Shown piece after piece: positions 34,313-43,663 of a stretch of DNA of 64,000 nt (its first letter is position 1; the number at the start of each line of letters is the position of its first letter). Under the pieces are notes generated by a model, which worked only from the letters and a program-made list of their open reading frames with translations, was not told the DNA's origin and did no database searches. The stretch is from Paenibacillus andongensis (lineage in GTDB: Bacteria > Bacillota > Bacilli > Paenibacillales > NBRC-103111), in NCBI RefSeq assembly GCF_025369935.1, contig NZ_CP104467.1, positions 4,223,001 through 4,287,000 of the forward strand, read 5' to 3'. A program made the position numbers and the translations under genes.

Positions 34313-34514
34313 ATTGGTTTGTTAATACCATACCTCATGTTCGTACTTATTGCAAACAGAAATGATAACTACGTGACGGAATCAAGCGAAATAGACTGCA
34401 ATTGTTGTACTTTGTACAACATCATTCTTCAATACCCTTGATCCAGTCCTTCATAATCCCTTAAAACAAGAAAAAACCACCATTCACCTTATGATAAATC
34501 CTAACTCCTACTAA

Positions 34515-35366
34515 TCAACTAAGTAGCCATTCTTTCATCTGTGATCCCATTCGCTTCGCATCCTGATACCCAAGCTCATGCAGCGCTTCTAATTTCATTG
34601 GATCCTTTTCCATGCGGCCTACTACTACTTTGGACGAAGGCCTTATAACGATCGCACTTCCATCTGCTTCCATTCGTTTAATGGTTTCTAAGGTTCCATT
34701 ATAGATTTCGCTTCGATTGACAAGTACATTTACTAGGCCGTTATAAGCCGGATAGAAGCTCTTAGCTAGCCACCGCTGTTTAAAAGGAGTCTTGCGATAC
34801 CCTTGTTCTTTAGTCAGCACGATGACATGCTTTTTGTTCCCATCAGCGATAGACTTCTTCACCGGAATCGGATCCACTAAGCCACCGTCAAACAAGGTCC
34901 GACCTTCATAATGAATGGGTGTCGCTACAAATGGCAATGAGCTTGAAGCTTGAACAATTGGCATCGTTTGCTGCATGAGTTGATGCTTCGTATAATAAAT
35001 GGGTTCACCCGTATGTGCATCGGTTGTACCAATGGCGAACTGCTGCGTAGAGCTATAGAAGGCATCGTAATCAAATGGTACCAACTTATTTGGCAACTCG
35101 TTGAATATGAAATCCATCCCAAATATGCTTTTATAACGGAATAAATTGCGATAGCTTAAATATCGGTGATCCCTAATGTAACCAATCGTTACTTTTTTAT
35201 TACGCCCGGGTTGTTTGGAAATATACGAAACTGCGTTGCACGCACCAGCAGATACACCAACCACGTAAGGGAAATATAAATCTTGTTCCATAAAGTATTC
35301 CAAGACTCCAGCGGTGTATACACCTCGCATGCCTCCGCCTTCCAGTACGAGTCCAATTCCTTCCAT
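34515..35366 (-). CDS. Patatin-like phospholipase
   Basis: 283 residues from ATG 35366; a GTG two codons upstream is too close to the AAGGTG site. Oxyanion loop LEGGGMRGVY (9-17), nucleophile Ser39 in GVSAG, and catalytic Asp in FDGGLVDP. This bacterial patatin group (YjjU-like) has acyl-hydrolase activity on lipids. No signal peptide. The next 100-130 residues contain ASSSLPFVATP, also typical. A CT-rich tract lies directly upstream. Confidence 0.9.
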   Translation of the reverse strand: MEGIGLVLEGGGMRGVYTAGVLEYFMEQDLYFPYVVGVSAGACNAVSYISKQPGRNKKVTIGYIRDHRYLSYRNLFRYKSIFGMDFIFNELPNKLVPFDYDAFYSSTQQFAIGTTDAHTGEPIYYTKHQLMQQTMPIVQASSSLPFVATPIHYEGRTLFDGGLVDPIPVKKSIADGNKKHVIVLTKEQGYRKTPFKQRWLAKSFYPAYNGLVNVLVNRSEIYNGTLETIKRMEADGSAIVIRPSSKVVVGRMEKDPMKLEALHELGYQDAKRMGSQMKEWLLS

Positions 35367-35371
35367 GGTCA

Positions 35372-35406
35372 CACCTTCTTTCTCTTTCTCTTTCTCTCTG
35401 TCTCTA
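35372..35406. repeat. Pyrimidine-rich low-complexity tract upstream of the patatin gene
   Basis: A TTTCTC repeat on the plus strand; on the minus strand it is a GAGAAA-rich leader just before the patatin ribosome site. May be prone to length change. The following 35.41-35.66 kb holds no recognisable gene. Confidence 0.5.
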
Positions 35407-35664
35407 GCCCCTTTCTAGCATACAGGAAATGTAAATTAAAAGAAATGCTCCTCCATCTCCGTAAAAGAGACAAAGAAGCAGATTTCATACCACTTTATTA
35501 GGAGGATTCAGGAATTACCCCTGATAATCCGCGTTTTTGGCGAATTTTACGGATGATCCATCCATTGGTTGGCGACAGTCGGAAAGCAATAACGAACTTG
35601 CCCCACTGCAGCAGCAAGTGCTGGATCGCAACAAATTATTATACTTTACAGGTAATTAATGCCG

Positions 35665-37230
35665 TTAACGCTGTTCCTTATAAAAATCTTTGATGACCAG
35701 GAACTCATCCAAATGCTTAATGAAGAGATCTACGATTACAGGATCGAAATGACGTCCGCTTTCCGTTTTAAGTAACTCCAAAACACGATCAAGCTCCCAA
35801 GCTTTTTTATAAACACGATCACTGCACAGAGCGTCGAAGACATCAGCTAATGCGGTTATACGACCATAGAGATGAATCTCATCGCCGCGAAGTCCTTGGG
35901 GATATCCAGATCCATCGTAACGCTCATGATGCTGCTGCGCGATGATAGCTGCGGCGTTTAAGACTTGCTTGTTCGAATGCTTGAGCATTTCATAACCCAG
36001 ATTCGAATGAGTTTTCATAATGTCGAATTCTTCACTCGTGAGCGATCCAGGTTTATTTAAAATGGCATCAGGTATGCCAACCTTACCAACATCATGCATC
36101 GGCGAAGCCAAGCGAATGACTTCTGCTTCCTGCTCGGATAATCCATATTTAATGGCCAGTAAACGGGAGTATTCGGCGACTCTTTTCACATGGTGTCCCG
36201 TTTCCTTGGATCTCGTTTCCGTGATTTCACCCATCGTATAAATAATTTCTTGCTGTGTACTTTCCAGCTCTTCATTTAAATAAATATTTTCAAATGCCAC
36301 AGAAACATTCGCACAATAAATATCGACTAAATAATGCTCCCACTCGCTGAGTGCTTTGAATCCATTCATATAAATGACATTTTCCATCCCCATCTTACTT
36401 TGAAAATAAATCACAAAGCGATCTGATGCGAAGCTGCTTTTTTTGGAATGAAAGGCATGTTCAATCTCTTCGAGCACATCGGAAGGAACAACATCCCTTG
36501 CTCGTTCATCTTGATTGGATGCATAATCCCCGCTCGCAGCTAGGATATAAATATCTTCAACACCTTTGGTAACAGCAAAGCTGCAATGAAGCGCATTTTT
36601 ATGTAAATTAACGATCGATGTCATTTGAGTTAAAACACCGGAAGCGAATTTCTTCATAGATTGCAGCTCGAATAACGAAGCAGCTGACTTTATAATCTCC
36701 TCCAAGCCCGATCTGCTTTTCTCAATTGTTTTAATATCACGATAGGAACGCAGCGCCGTAACTACAGTAGTGAACAGCTTCTGAGTTGTGAGCTCCGTCT
36801 TTTCTTTATAATCATTTATGTCGTAATCCATAATGACCGTGCGTTCAGGTGCTTGACCTGGCTGACCTGTACGCAAAATTATACGTATAGCCTGATTATT
36901 CAATTCTTCGCGTATGTACTTCACAATTTGCAGCCCCGCATCATCTTGCTCCATGACAACATCCAAAAGTACTAAGGCGGCATTCGATTGTTGTTTCAAT
37001 AGCTGTTTGGCTTCTAAAGCCGAATAAGCACTATGGAATTCCAGCTTCTTTCCATTAAATTCGAAATCTTGAAGAACCATTTTCGTCACTTGATGGATTT
37101 GTTTCTCATCATCAACAATGAGCACGACCCAAGGGTCTTGTTCGATCGTAACTTCGTTAGCTGAATCGGTCTCTTCTTCCTCAGCAAAAAGAAGCTCATC
37201 CTGGTCCATTAACCCATCTTGTACTGTCAT
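35665..37230 (-). CDS. Response regulator with DUF3369 and HD-GYP domains
   Basis: 521 residues. Acidic leader (1-32), receiver domain with phosphoacceptor Asp90 in LVLLDVVME, a DUF3369 sensor domain (about 170-335), and a C-terminal HD-GYP phosphodiesterase domain with His379-Asp380 in MHDVGKVGIP, HHERYDGSGYP and the RI-ALADVFDAL block. It should break down cyclic di-GMP under control of phosphorylation. Starts inside the last four bases of the kinase gene (ATGA overlap), so kinase and regulator are a pair. Confidence 0.92.
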   Translation of the reverse strand: MTVQDGLMDQDELLFAEEEETDSANEVTIEQDPWVVLIVDDEKQIHQVTKMVLQDFEFNGKKLEFHSAYSALEAKQLLKQQSNAALVLLDVVMEQDDAGLQIVKYIREELNNQAIRIILRTGQPGQAPERTVIMDYDINDYKEKTELTTQKLFTTVVTALRSYRDIKTIEKSRSGLEEIIKSAASLFELQSMKKFASGVLTQMTSIVNLHKNALHCSFAVTKGVEDIYILAASGDYASNQDERARDVVPSDVLEEIEHAFHSKKSSFASDRFVIYFQSKMGMENVIYMNGFKALSEWEHYLVDIYCANVSVAFENIYLNEELESTQQEIIYTMGEITETRSKETGHHVKRVAEYSRLLAIKYGLSEQEAEVIRLASPMHDVGKVGIPDAILNKPGSLTSEEFDIMKTHSNLGYEMLKHSNKQVLNAAAIIAQQHHERYDGSGYPQGLRGDEIHLYGRITALADVFDALCSDRVYKKAWELDRVLELLKTESGRHFDPVIVDLFIKHLDEFLVIKDFYKEQR

Positions 37231-38762
37231 TGCTCGGCTTCCTCCTCTTTCGGAATCGTAATCGTAAATAAACTTCCTTGTCCCAAGGTACTAGAACCAT
37301 CGATGGTTCCATTCAGTGATTGAGTAACGAGATTATAGACAATATTCATCCCTAACCCGGTTCCGCCTTTGCCGCGGCTCGTCGTGAAGAAAGGATCAAA
37401 AATTTGATCAAGAACTTCTTGCGTCATTCCTTTACCGTCATCCGTATAGGCAAGGATGATATAGTCTCGATGATCTTCAACACGTATGGTCAAACTGCCT
37501 TCTTCCTCTGACGTATAGGCATGGTTCAAAGAATTCATAACTAAATTCGTAATAATCTGTGATAAAGCACCAGGATAAGTGTAAAGCGTCAGCTCATTAT
37601 CGCAATATACATCTACTCGGAGCCTTGTTTTCTTGAGAGTAGGTTTCAAGCTTGAGATGATGCCCTCTAAGTACTCCTTCAAATGAAAGGTGCGCTTGAC
37701 TTCAACGCTTTGATCAACAGAAATTTGTTTAAAACTGCGAACCAAGGAAGAAGCGCGTTCCAAATTGGACTGCACCATAGTATTCGTTTCTTGGGTAATG
37801 GATAGGAACTGTTCAAGGTCAGACTTTTTCATTTTCCCTGTCTCATACAAGCTCTTAAATTCCTTCGTCTTTTGATCCAAATAACTAATTGCTGTAACAC
37901 CGATTCCGATTGGTGTATTGATTTCGTGTGAAACCCCGGCAACCAGATTACCCAAAGCTCCCATTTTCTCCGATTGGACAAGGTGGTCCTGTGTCACCTG
38001 CAGCGTATTTAGCACCTGTTGAAGCTCGTGGTAGCGCTCATCCAAATTTTTGACCATGTCATTAAAAGCTTCTGACACCTCAGCGATTTCAGGAGAAGCT
38101 TTGAACTGCAGCTTAGGAAGGTCTCCTCCTTGCTTCACAATAAGCGCGGCTTCACGAAGCCGGCTTAACGGACGAATAACAATCCTTCGCAAAATAAGCC
38201 ACAGCAATGTTGACATAACAAAAGCAACACTAAAGCCCACAATCAGAATAAGTTTCGTTCTCTTTGTCAGCAGCGCGGCTTCCTCGGATGAATCAAAAAT
38301 AACTTCTACCGCACCTACAACATGGCCATCCTCCTGAAGTGGTGCCGTCAGACGGACAACCGGTTTATCTGTTTGCGCCATTGGCACGCGGTTAACAATG
38401 GTTTGATCCTGTTTAGGAATGACTACCCCTGAAACAGGCATATGAGTACCGACTTCAGATCGATTGGAAGCCGCAAGAATAACGCCTTGCTTATCGTATA
38501 ATTTCATCTCGAGAACACGCGTATTTTTATATTGAATATAGTCAAATATTTGCTGTACATCGGTAACGGAACGAGATTCTTCATAGCGTCCATTGATGGC
38601 AATTGTCATACCGCTTATTTGACTTACATAGGCTTCTCGAATGGATTGATTTAAACTTATGGTATCGAAGATCAACATCGTAGAGAGCATACTCACCGTA
38701 ACAGCCGTTACGACGAAGACAATTCTTTTCTGTAAGCTCAATCTCTTTTTAAGAAATGGCAT
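37227..38762 (-). CDS. Membrane sensor histidine kinase (HAMP, HisKA-like, HATPase)
   Basis: 511 residues. Membrane span about 14-34, extracytoplasmic sensor of about 130 residues, second span about 175-192, HAMP (about 195-250), a coiled coil, then phosphoacceptor His279 in AGVSHEINTPIG and HATPase with NLVMNSLNHAY (N box), DDGKGM (G1) and GGTGLGMNI (G2). This NTPIG-type His box is shared with kinases paired to DUF3369 regulators. Overlaps its partner response regulator by four bases and follows the lipoprotein gene by nine. Confidence 0.92.
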   Translation of the reverse strand: MPFLKKRLSLQKRIVFVVTAVTVSMLSTMLIFDTISLNQSIREAYVSQISGMTIAINGRYEESRSVTDVQQIFDYIQYKNTRVLEMKLYDKQGVILAASNRSEVGTHMPVSGVVIPKQDQTIVNRVPMAQTDKPVVRLTAPLQEDGHVVGAVEVIFDSSEEAALLTKRTKLILIVGFSVAFVMSTLLWLILRRIVIRPLSRLREAALIVKQGGDLPKLQFKASPEIAEVSEAFNDMVKNLDERYHELQQVLNTLQVTQDHLVQSEKMGALGNLVAGVSHEINTPIGIGVTAISYLDQKTKEFKSLYETGKMKKSDLEQFLSITQETNTMVQSNLERASSLVRSFKQISVDQSVEVKRTFHLKEYLEGIISSLKPTLKKTRLRVDVYCDNELTLYTYPGALSQIITNLVMNSLNHAYTSEEEGSLTIRVEDHRDYIILAYTDDGKGMTQEVLDQIFDPFFTTSRGKGGTGLGMNIVYNLVTQSLNGTIDGSSTLGQGSLFTITIPKEEEAEQ

Positions 38763-38771
38763 GGGATGCTC

Positions 38772-39152
38772 CTACTTCACTTCAAACGTGATCGTCTTGC
38801 TTACATCGTAAGGCGTGTGATCGTTATTATGTAAGGAAACTTTTAATTCGTGAGGACCTTTGCTTAAATGTTCATATTTTTTTTCAGTGGTCGTCATGAC
38901 TTCTTTTTCTGCTTTGTCCAAGGAAACATGCACGTGCCCTTCTCCTTGCTTGCGCTGTTGATCATAATGCTCTTTGGAAAGCTTAAGGTCCGTTGTAATT
39001 CGAAGGGTTGCTGCATCTCCAATAACAGTGATACTTGCCTCTAAGGTAGGCGTGAACGAATTTGCTGGTGTCGTATTGGTTTTGGATGATCCACATCCGG
39101 TAATACTTAATGTAACAGCTGCAATTATGCAAAAACCTTTCCATGTTCTCAT
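38772..39152 (-). CDS. Small lipoprotein upstream of the sensor kinase
   Basis: 126 residues; lipoprotein signal with ITGC, Cys20; AGGGG nine bases before ATG. The mature part looks like one Ig-like beta domain: ATLRITTDLKLS, GEGHVHVSLDKAE, HLSKGPHELKVSLHNNDH and a closing TITFEV strand. The several histidines in GHVHV and HNNDH resemble metal-binding or copper-chaperone-like folds, but no family was named with certainty. First gene of the three-gene signalling operon; it may present a ligand to the kinase sensor. Confidence 0.75.
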   Translation of the reverse strand: MRTWKGFCIIAAVTLSITGCGSSKTNTTPANSFTPTLEASITVIGDAATLRITTDLKLSKEHYDQQRKQGEGHVHVSLDKAEKEVMTTTEKKYEHLSKGPHELKVSLHNNDHTPYDVSKTITFEVK

Positions 39153-39465
39153 CGTTTCATCCCCTATTTAGCACCTAATTGTCTAATCATGTCAAAAAAA
39201 AGCTATCTTCTCTAGCTTATGAATATTCAAGCGGTTTGTCCACTTTTATTTTGGAAACAATAACCTTTTCTTTAATTGATTTTGTATTCGAAATTTTCTG
39301 ACTTTTCATGTCGAAATATCATAACTGCGCTCACATTTTGCGCTTCCCCAGGAAATAATTTCATTTCCCAAACGAAGAATGATTTCCTTGGCTTTGGAGC
39401 AATGTAGTAAAGTCACTGTTCTATTTAAAAAATCAACTACTATTATCCTTAGGAGGCTCTTCCCT
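39153..39465. other. Divergent intergenic region with a small terminator-like hairpin
   Basis: 313 bases between divergent units. AAGCTA (39200-39205) and TAGCTT (39213-39218) form a stem followed on the minus strand by eight T, just upstream of the lipoprotein operon; it could be an attenuator. No c-di-GMP riboswitch core was recognised. Confidence 0.4.
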
Positions 39466-39783
39466 ATGACAGACACCCGTGAGTTTTCGCGGCAGGTTCA
39501 ACACGCCATTGACACAGCAGATCATGCTATACTCCAAGCTCAGGACGCTGAGCATCAGCTGCAAGTAGCCATTACACAGGCCAACCCTCGATCTATACAA
39601 TCTGCAAATGCAGCTCTTACAGAGGCTAAGCATCAAGTTCATGAAGCACATGAGCAGCTTCAAACTTTTAATAATGATGAATATGGGCAGCAAATAAAAC
39701 AAACCATGGAACAATTGGCGCAAGCTTCTCAAGATATCGAGGCCAATCAAGAGAAGTTCCATACCCCGAAGCAAATTCGATAA
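39466..39783 (+). CDS. Small Gln/Ala-rich helical protein, unknown
   Basis: 105 residues from ATG 39466, seven bases after AGGAGG. Almost entirely helical with heptad-like spacing and many Gln, Ala and His (AIDTADHAILQAQDAEHQLQ, trimmed by repeats; AKHQVHEAHEQLQTF). No signal, no membrane part. Looks like an elongated helical bundle; function unknown. Terminator 20 bases after the stop. Confidence 0.65.
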   Translation: MTDTREFSRQVQHAIDTADHAILQAQDAEHQLQVAITQANPRSIQSANAALTEAKHQVHEAHEQLQTFNNDEYGQQIKQTMEQLAQASQDIEANQEKFHTPKQIR

Positions 39784-39803
39784 GGCAATAATTTAGGCAA
39801 AAG

Positions 39804-39829
39804 GTGATCGAAATTCGATCGCTTTTTCT
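39804..39829 (+). terminator. Intrinsic terminator
   Basis: GTGATCGA and TCGATCGC form an eight-pair stem (one G:U) around a three-base loop, followed by TTTTTCTTTTT. Confidence 0.8.
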
Positions 39830-39897
39830 TTTTATATGAACATTATGTTAAACTACGAAAGAAGGTTTTCAAGTTATTTGGGGAGGCACTACATTTC

Positions 39898-40533
39898 ATG
39901 CTCGTTATCGGAATTGCCGGTGGTACCGGTTCAGGAAAAACTACAGTAGCACGATCTATCATTACTAAGCTAGGATCCACGAACGTGACCTTAATTTCAC
40001 AAGATAATTATTATCTTCATCATAGTGGTCTTACTTTAGAAGAACGGGAACGTATTAATTATGATCATCCCCGTGCCTTCGAAAACGCCTTGCTTCTTAA
40101 GCATTTAAATGAACTGAAAAGCGGCAATGCCGTTGACATTCCGGTATATGATTTCTCACAGCATGCTCGCTCAGAAGAAACAATTCGCATCGAGGTAAAG
40201 CCGATTGTACTGCTCGAAGGCATTCATGTCTTAACAGACGAAGAGCTGCGCGGCGCATTGAACATCAAAGTGTTCGTTGATACTGACCCGGACGTACGTA
40301 TTCTGCGCCGACTGTCCAGAGATATTAATGAACGGGGACGTACGCTGCAATCTGTTTTCGATCAATATTTGACGACCGTTAAGCCGATGCATGATGCCTT
40401 TATTGAGCCTTCCAAGAAATATGCTGATATTATTATTCCTGAGGGCGGAGAAAATCAAATCGGAATTTCTATGCTGACTATTTTGACAGAGCGGTATATG
40501 ACCGATCAAGCAGCCAGCTATGAAATAGGCTAA
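39898..40533 (+). CDS. udk: Uridine kinase
   Basis: 211 residues, the usual size. P-loop GGTGSGKTT (8-16), the substrate segment SQDNYYLHH, the YDHPRAFENALL block and ILLEGIH-type Walker B (IVLLEGIHVL). Phosphorylates uridine and cytidine in pyrimidine salvage. GGGGAGG 12 bases before ATG. Own terminator follows. Confidence 0.95.
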   Translation: MLVIGIAGGTGSGKTTVARSIITKLGSTNVTLISQDNYYLHHSGLTLEERERINYDHPRAFENALLLKHLNELKSGNAVDIPVYDFSQHARSEETIRIEVKPIVLLEGIHVLTDEELRGALNIKVFVDTDPDVRILRRLSRDINERGRTLQSVFDQYLTTVKPMHDAFIEPSKKYADIIIPEGGENQIGISMLTILTERYMTDQAASYEIG

Positions 40534-40547
40534 ATGACGGGCAAATG

Positions 40548-40588
40548 AAAAAAGGACACCAACCTTGTTTAAGGTTAGTGTCCTTTTT
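40548..40588. terminator. Bidirectional terminator between udk and the MFS gene
   Basis: AAAGGACAC-AACCTT pairs with AAGGTT-GTGTCCTTT around GTTT; flanked by A and T runs. Confidence 0.92.
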
Positions 40589-41745
40589 CATACCGATTGA
40601 CGCCGAAAAGTAAACCCAGATAGGGCAAATAAGACATAGATAAAACTTATCAAGAAAAAAATACTGGCTGTGCTAATATAACGTATCGCTAACCCTCCCA
40701 TTAAAGGGCCCGCTATACTTCCTAAGCTATACTGGATAGATGCAAGTACATTCGCAGTAGGTACTAAATGTCTGGGCAGTATGTCTGCTGCGTAGGCCAA
40801 ACCTAATGAGAAAAACGAACCCACCATGCCACCGGCAATGCCGAGACAGAGACCAATCAACCAAAGATTTGAGCCTGCGAACGGAATACATAGAAATGCA
40901 ATGGAGCCAATGAGGCCACTCGCAATAAGGATATTTCTTCGTCCTACACGATCACTCCAAATCCCTAGCGGCAGCTGCATAATGAGTCCCCCTACCCCCA
41001 TAATGGGCAGCAGAACACCAATATTAGATTCCGAGAGACCTGCACGCAGTCCATAAATCGGAAAGTTGCTGTTCATCGAGGCTTCCATATAGCCATAGAG
41101 CAAGGAGGTAATGAGTGGAAACCAAGCAATAGCCAACACTTTTGAAGCACGTTTGTGCACAGCCTCCACTTTGTCCAATTGTTCTGGCTTCTCATTAGTC
41201 AGCTGCATCACAAGTGTAAGAACGATTAAAAAGAAAGAGCTGGTCGTTAAAAATGGAACCCAACTACCAGCTTTAAGCAAGGTAATTCCTGTAGGTCCTA
41301 AGCTAAAACCAACGCCATAAGCCATGCCATATAAAGAGATATTACGTCCCCTGCGCTCTTTAGGGCTTGATGTAACAATCCATAACTGTGTCGCATAATG
41401 CAGGGCGCTATCCCCTATCCCCACAAGCAAACGAAGCACAAACCAGAAGCCAATCTGCTGCCATAACGGGAACAAACATGTTGCCAGGATGACCAGTCCC
41501 ATCCCGACCATGATCACTGGTTTATATCCGTATCTTCGCACAGGTCTCTCTATGAAGAACACCGAGGAAAAAATACCAATATAAAGCGCTGCAGCATTCA
41601 GACCATTCGCTTCCGTTGAGACGCCCGAACGATCCAAAAGGATCGTTAACAGCGGCAGGAGCATACCTTGACTCATTCCTGCCACGATAACGACCATAAT
41701 TAATATCATTAATTTGTTGTTCGAGATCCGTTGTTTAAGAGTCAT
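40588..41745 (-). CDS. MFS transporter
   Basis: About 385 residues from ATG 41745; a 13-codon longer version exists but lies deep in the upstream gene. Twelve predicted membrane spans. The loop GIWSDRVGRRNILIA is the MFS loop 2-3-type motif, and a degenerate one, RPVRRYGYKPVIMVG, follows span 2. Drug- or metabolite-efflux type; substrate not known. Starts within the last 11 bases of the 41735-42277 gene, so both are co-transcribed. Confidence 0.88.
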   Translation of the reverse strand: MTLKQRISNNKLMILIMVVIVAGMSQGMLLPLLTILLDRSGVSTEANGLNAAALYIGIFSSVFFIERPVRRYGYKPVIMVGMGLVILATCLFPLWQQIGFWFVLRLLVGIGDSALHYATQLWIVTSSPKERRGRNISLYGMAYGVGFSLGPTGITLLKAGSWVPFLTTSSFFLIVLTLVMQLTNEKPEQLDKVEAVHKRASKVLAIAWFPLITSLLYGYMEASMNSNFPIYGLRAGLSESNIGVLLPIMGVGGLIMQLPLGIWSDRVGRRNILIASGLIGSIAFLCIPFAGSNLWLIGLCLGIAGGMVGSFFSLGLAYAADILPRHLVPTANVLASIQYSLGSIAGPLMGGLAIRYISTASIFFLISFIYVLFALSGFTFRRQSV

Positions 41746-42277
41746 TGCCAAAATCCACAGCTTCCCATCTCTCCGCGTATTCATTCAGCTTACCATGGAG
41801 AGGGACATGGAATTGGTTGATGATAACGAGTCTTACTTTTTTTATCCATTCCTTGAAGGAAGGATAGGTAACGAATAGATTCGCATAGCGATCACTCATA
41901 CACACGAAATGAGGTCCGGGCGATTTATCGGTCAAAAATTTCAAAGATGTATCTATCGGTGTGTATTTCTTGCGCTTCCCTTCCCACTTATCCAGTTCCA
42001 ATTGAAGGGTGGAATCCACATGTTCCAGAAGGCTTTCCAAATGCTTCACACGAGTATAGTAGGGCTGCTGACTACGTATGTCCATTCTCCGAAGCGTTTC
42101 CTCATGCTGGGGATAAAAGATGGCTCGAACAAACTTTCTTTCCTCCGCCCATCTGGTAAAAGCTTGCAGCTCTGTCTCCGTCCAGTCCTCAAACGTTTCA
42201 AATAATAAGACGGTTCCTTTATGAGTTTCCGCCGGAGGTTCGTATCCGAATGGTACTTTAATCTGATCTCTTGCCAT
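41735..42277 (-). CDS. Protein of unknown function upstream of the MFS gene
   Basis: 180 residues with AGGAGG six bases before ATG. Soluble, alpha/beta, with aromatic-rich segments (FETFEDWTETELQAFTRW, VRAIFYPQHEETLRR, YTRVKHLESLLEHV). No family recognised. Overlaps the transporter gene start, implying a joint role. Confidence 0.65.
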   Translation of the reverse strand: MARDQIKVPFGYEPPAETHKGTVLLFETFEDWTETELQAFTRWAEERKFVRAIFYPQHEETLRRMDIRSQQPYYTRVKHLESLLEHVDSTLQLELDKWEGKRKKYTPIDTSLKFLTDKSPGPHFVCMSDRYANLFVTYPSFKEWIKKVRLVIINQFHVPLHGKLNEYAERWEAVDFGNDS

Positions 42278-42439
42278 TGCGTCCTCCTCTAGTTGTCATT
42301 GCTTTTTTACTGTTTTGCCTTGTTATATATTGTAGCATACCCTACTATGTTCCACGAAATCATCGCCATTATTGGCTTAAGAACGCCTGTTGCGATATAA
42401 TTTGTAAGTACCTATATTCAATTAAGGGAGACCTATAGA

Positions 42440-43555
42440 ATGAGAGATCCAAGACTTCAAACTTTTGCCCGAAATATAATCCGTTATTCCGTTAGCCTTC
42501 AGCCTGGTGAGAACATACTGTTTGAAATGATTGGAGTCAAAGACCCCGAACTCGCCAAATGCTTCATTGAAGAAGTGCATGCCGTAGGCGGTAAACCTTT
42601 CATCGAGATGCGTGATCCAGCAATTCTGAGAAGCTTGCAGATGACTGGTACACAAGAGCTATTTACCCAATGGTCCGAATTTGAGCTTGCGCGGATGAAG
42701 CAGATGGATGCTTATGTGGCTGTCCGCAGTGGTGATAATATTACGGAATCTTCCGATGTACCCGATGAGCAAATGAGACTCTATTTGAAATACTTCCAAC
42801 GTCCTCTCTTCGACGAACGCATTAATAATACGAAATGGTGCGTCATGCGTTATCCGAATCCGTCTATGGCTCAACTAGCTGGCAAAAGCACCGAGGCTTT
42901 CGAAGATTTCTACTTCAATGTATGTAATCTCGATTACAGCAAAATGGCAGTCGCTATGGAATCGCTTGTTGATCTTATGAACCGTACAGACCGCGTTCGT
43001 CTTGTTGCCAAAGGGACCGATGTTAGCTTCTCCATCAAAAATATTGGCGCCGTGCCTTGCTCTGGTAAAAGAAATATTCCTGACGGCGAAGTATACACAG
43101 CACCTGTGAAGGACTCCGTTAATGGTGTAATCAGCTATAACACACCTACGATTTATTCAGGGACTTCTTTTGAAAACATCGTATTACGATTCGAAAATGG
43201 CCGTATTGTTGAAGCTACAAGCAATGACACTAAGAAATTGAATGATATCTTGGACACGGATGACGGCGCTCGATATATCGGCGAATTCGCAATTGGTGTG
43301 AATCCGTACATCCAGCATCCAATGAAAGATATTTTATTCGATGAGAAGATTGATGGCAGCATTCATTTCACTCCAGGTCAAGCTTATGAGACAGCGGATA
43401 ATACGAACCGCTCATCTGTTCACTGGGATATGGTGCTTATCCAGCGTCCCGAATATGGTGGCGGCGAAATCTACTTTGACGATGTTCTTATTCGCAAAGA
43501 CGGACGCTTCGTCATCCCAGAACTGGAAAAACTCAACCCAGAAAACTTAATGTAG
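42440..43555 (+). CDS. Aminopeptidase, M29 family
   Basis: 371 residues with AAGGGAG nine bases before ATG. M29 (AmpS/PepS-like) features: QPGENILFEM near the start, DAYVAVRSGDNITE, TDVSFSIKN, IPDGEVYTAPVKDSVNG, GARYIGEFAIGVNP and NRSSVHWDMV; the Glu, His and Asp residues in these blocks bind the two metals. Removes N-terminal residues from peptides in the cytoplasm. Own terminator follows. Confidence 0.92.
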   Translation: MRDPRLQTFARNIIRYSVSLQPGENILFEMIGVKDPELAKCFIEEVHAVGGKPFIEMRDPAILRSLQMTGTQELFTQWSEFELARMKQMDAYVAVRSGDNITESSDVPDEQMRLYLKYFQRPLFDERINNTKWCVMRYPNPSMAQLAGKSTEAFEDFYFNVCNLDYSKMAVAMESLVDLMNRTDRVRLVAKGTDVSFSIKNIGAVPCSGKRNIPDGEVYTAPVKDSVNGVISYNTPTIYSGTSFENIVLRFENGRIVEATSNDTKKLNDILDTDDGARYIGEFAIGVNPYIQHPMKDILFDEKIDGSIHFTPGQAYETADNTNRSSVHWDMVLIQRPEYGGGEIYFDDVLIRKDGRFVIPELEKLNPENLM

Positions 43556-43561
43556 TTCATT

Positions 43562-43617
43562 AAAAAAAGCAGCTGTCGCTTCCGAATTATCTTCGGTATG
43601 CCTTGGCTGCTTTTTTC
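43562..43617. terminator. Bidirectional terminator
   Basis: AAAAAAGCAGC pairs with GCTGCTTTTTT, with an inner CCGAA/TTCGG stem. Confidence 0.9.
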
Positions 43618-43663
43618 ATGAGATTCGCAGGATATAATAGCTAATGCCATTAACAAAACGTGA

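Noticed and set aside
34313-34514. Possible gene or second riboswitch between the TPP aptamer and the patatin gene
   Set aside because: Only AT-rich sequence without a conserved core or frame.
35520-35660. Plus-strand stretch reading like GWRQSESNNELAPLQQQVLDRN
   Set aside because: Looks protein-like for about 35 codons but has no start, no ribosome site and no recognised family.
39153-39465. Cyclic di-GMP riboswitch next to the HD-GYP operon
   Set aside because: The GEMM core blocks were looked for on both strands and not seen.
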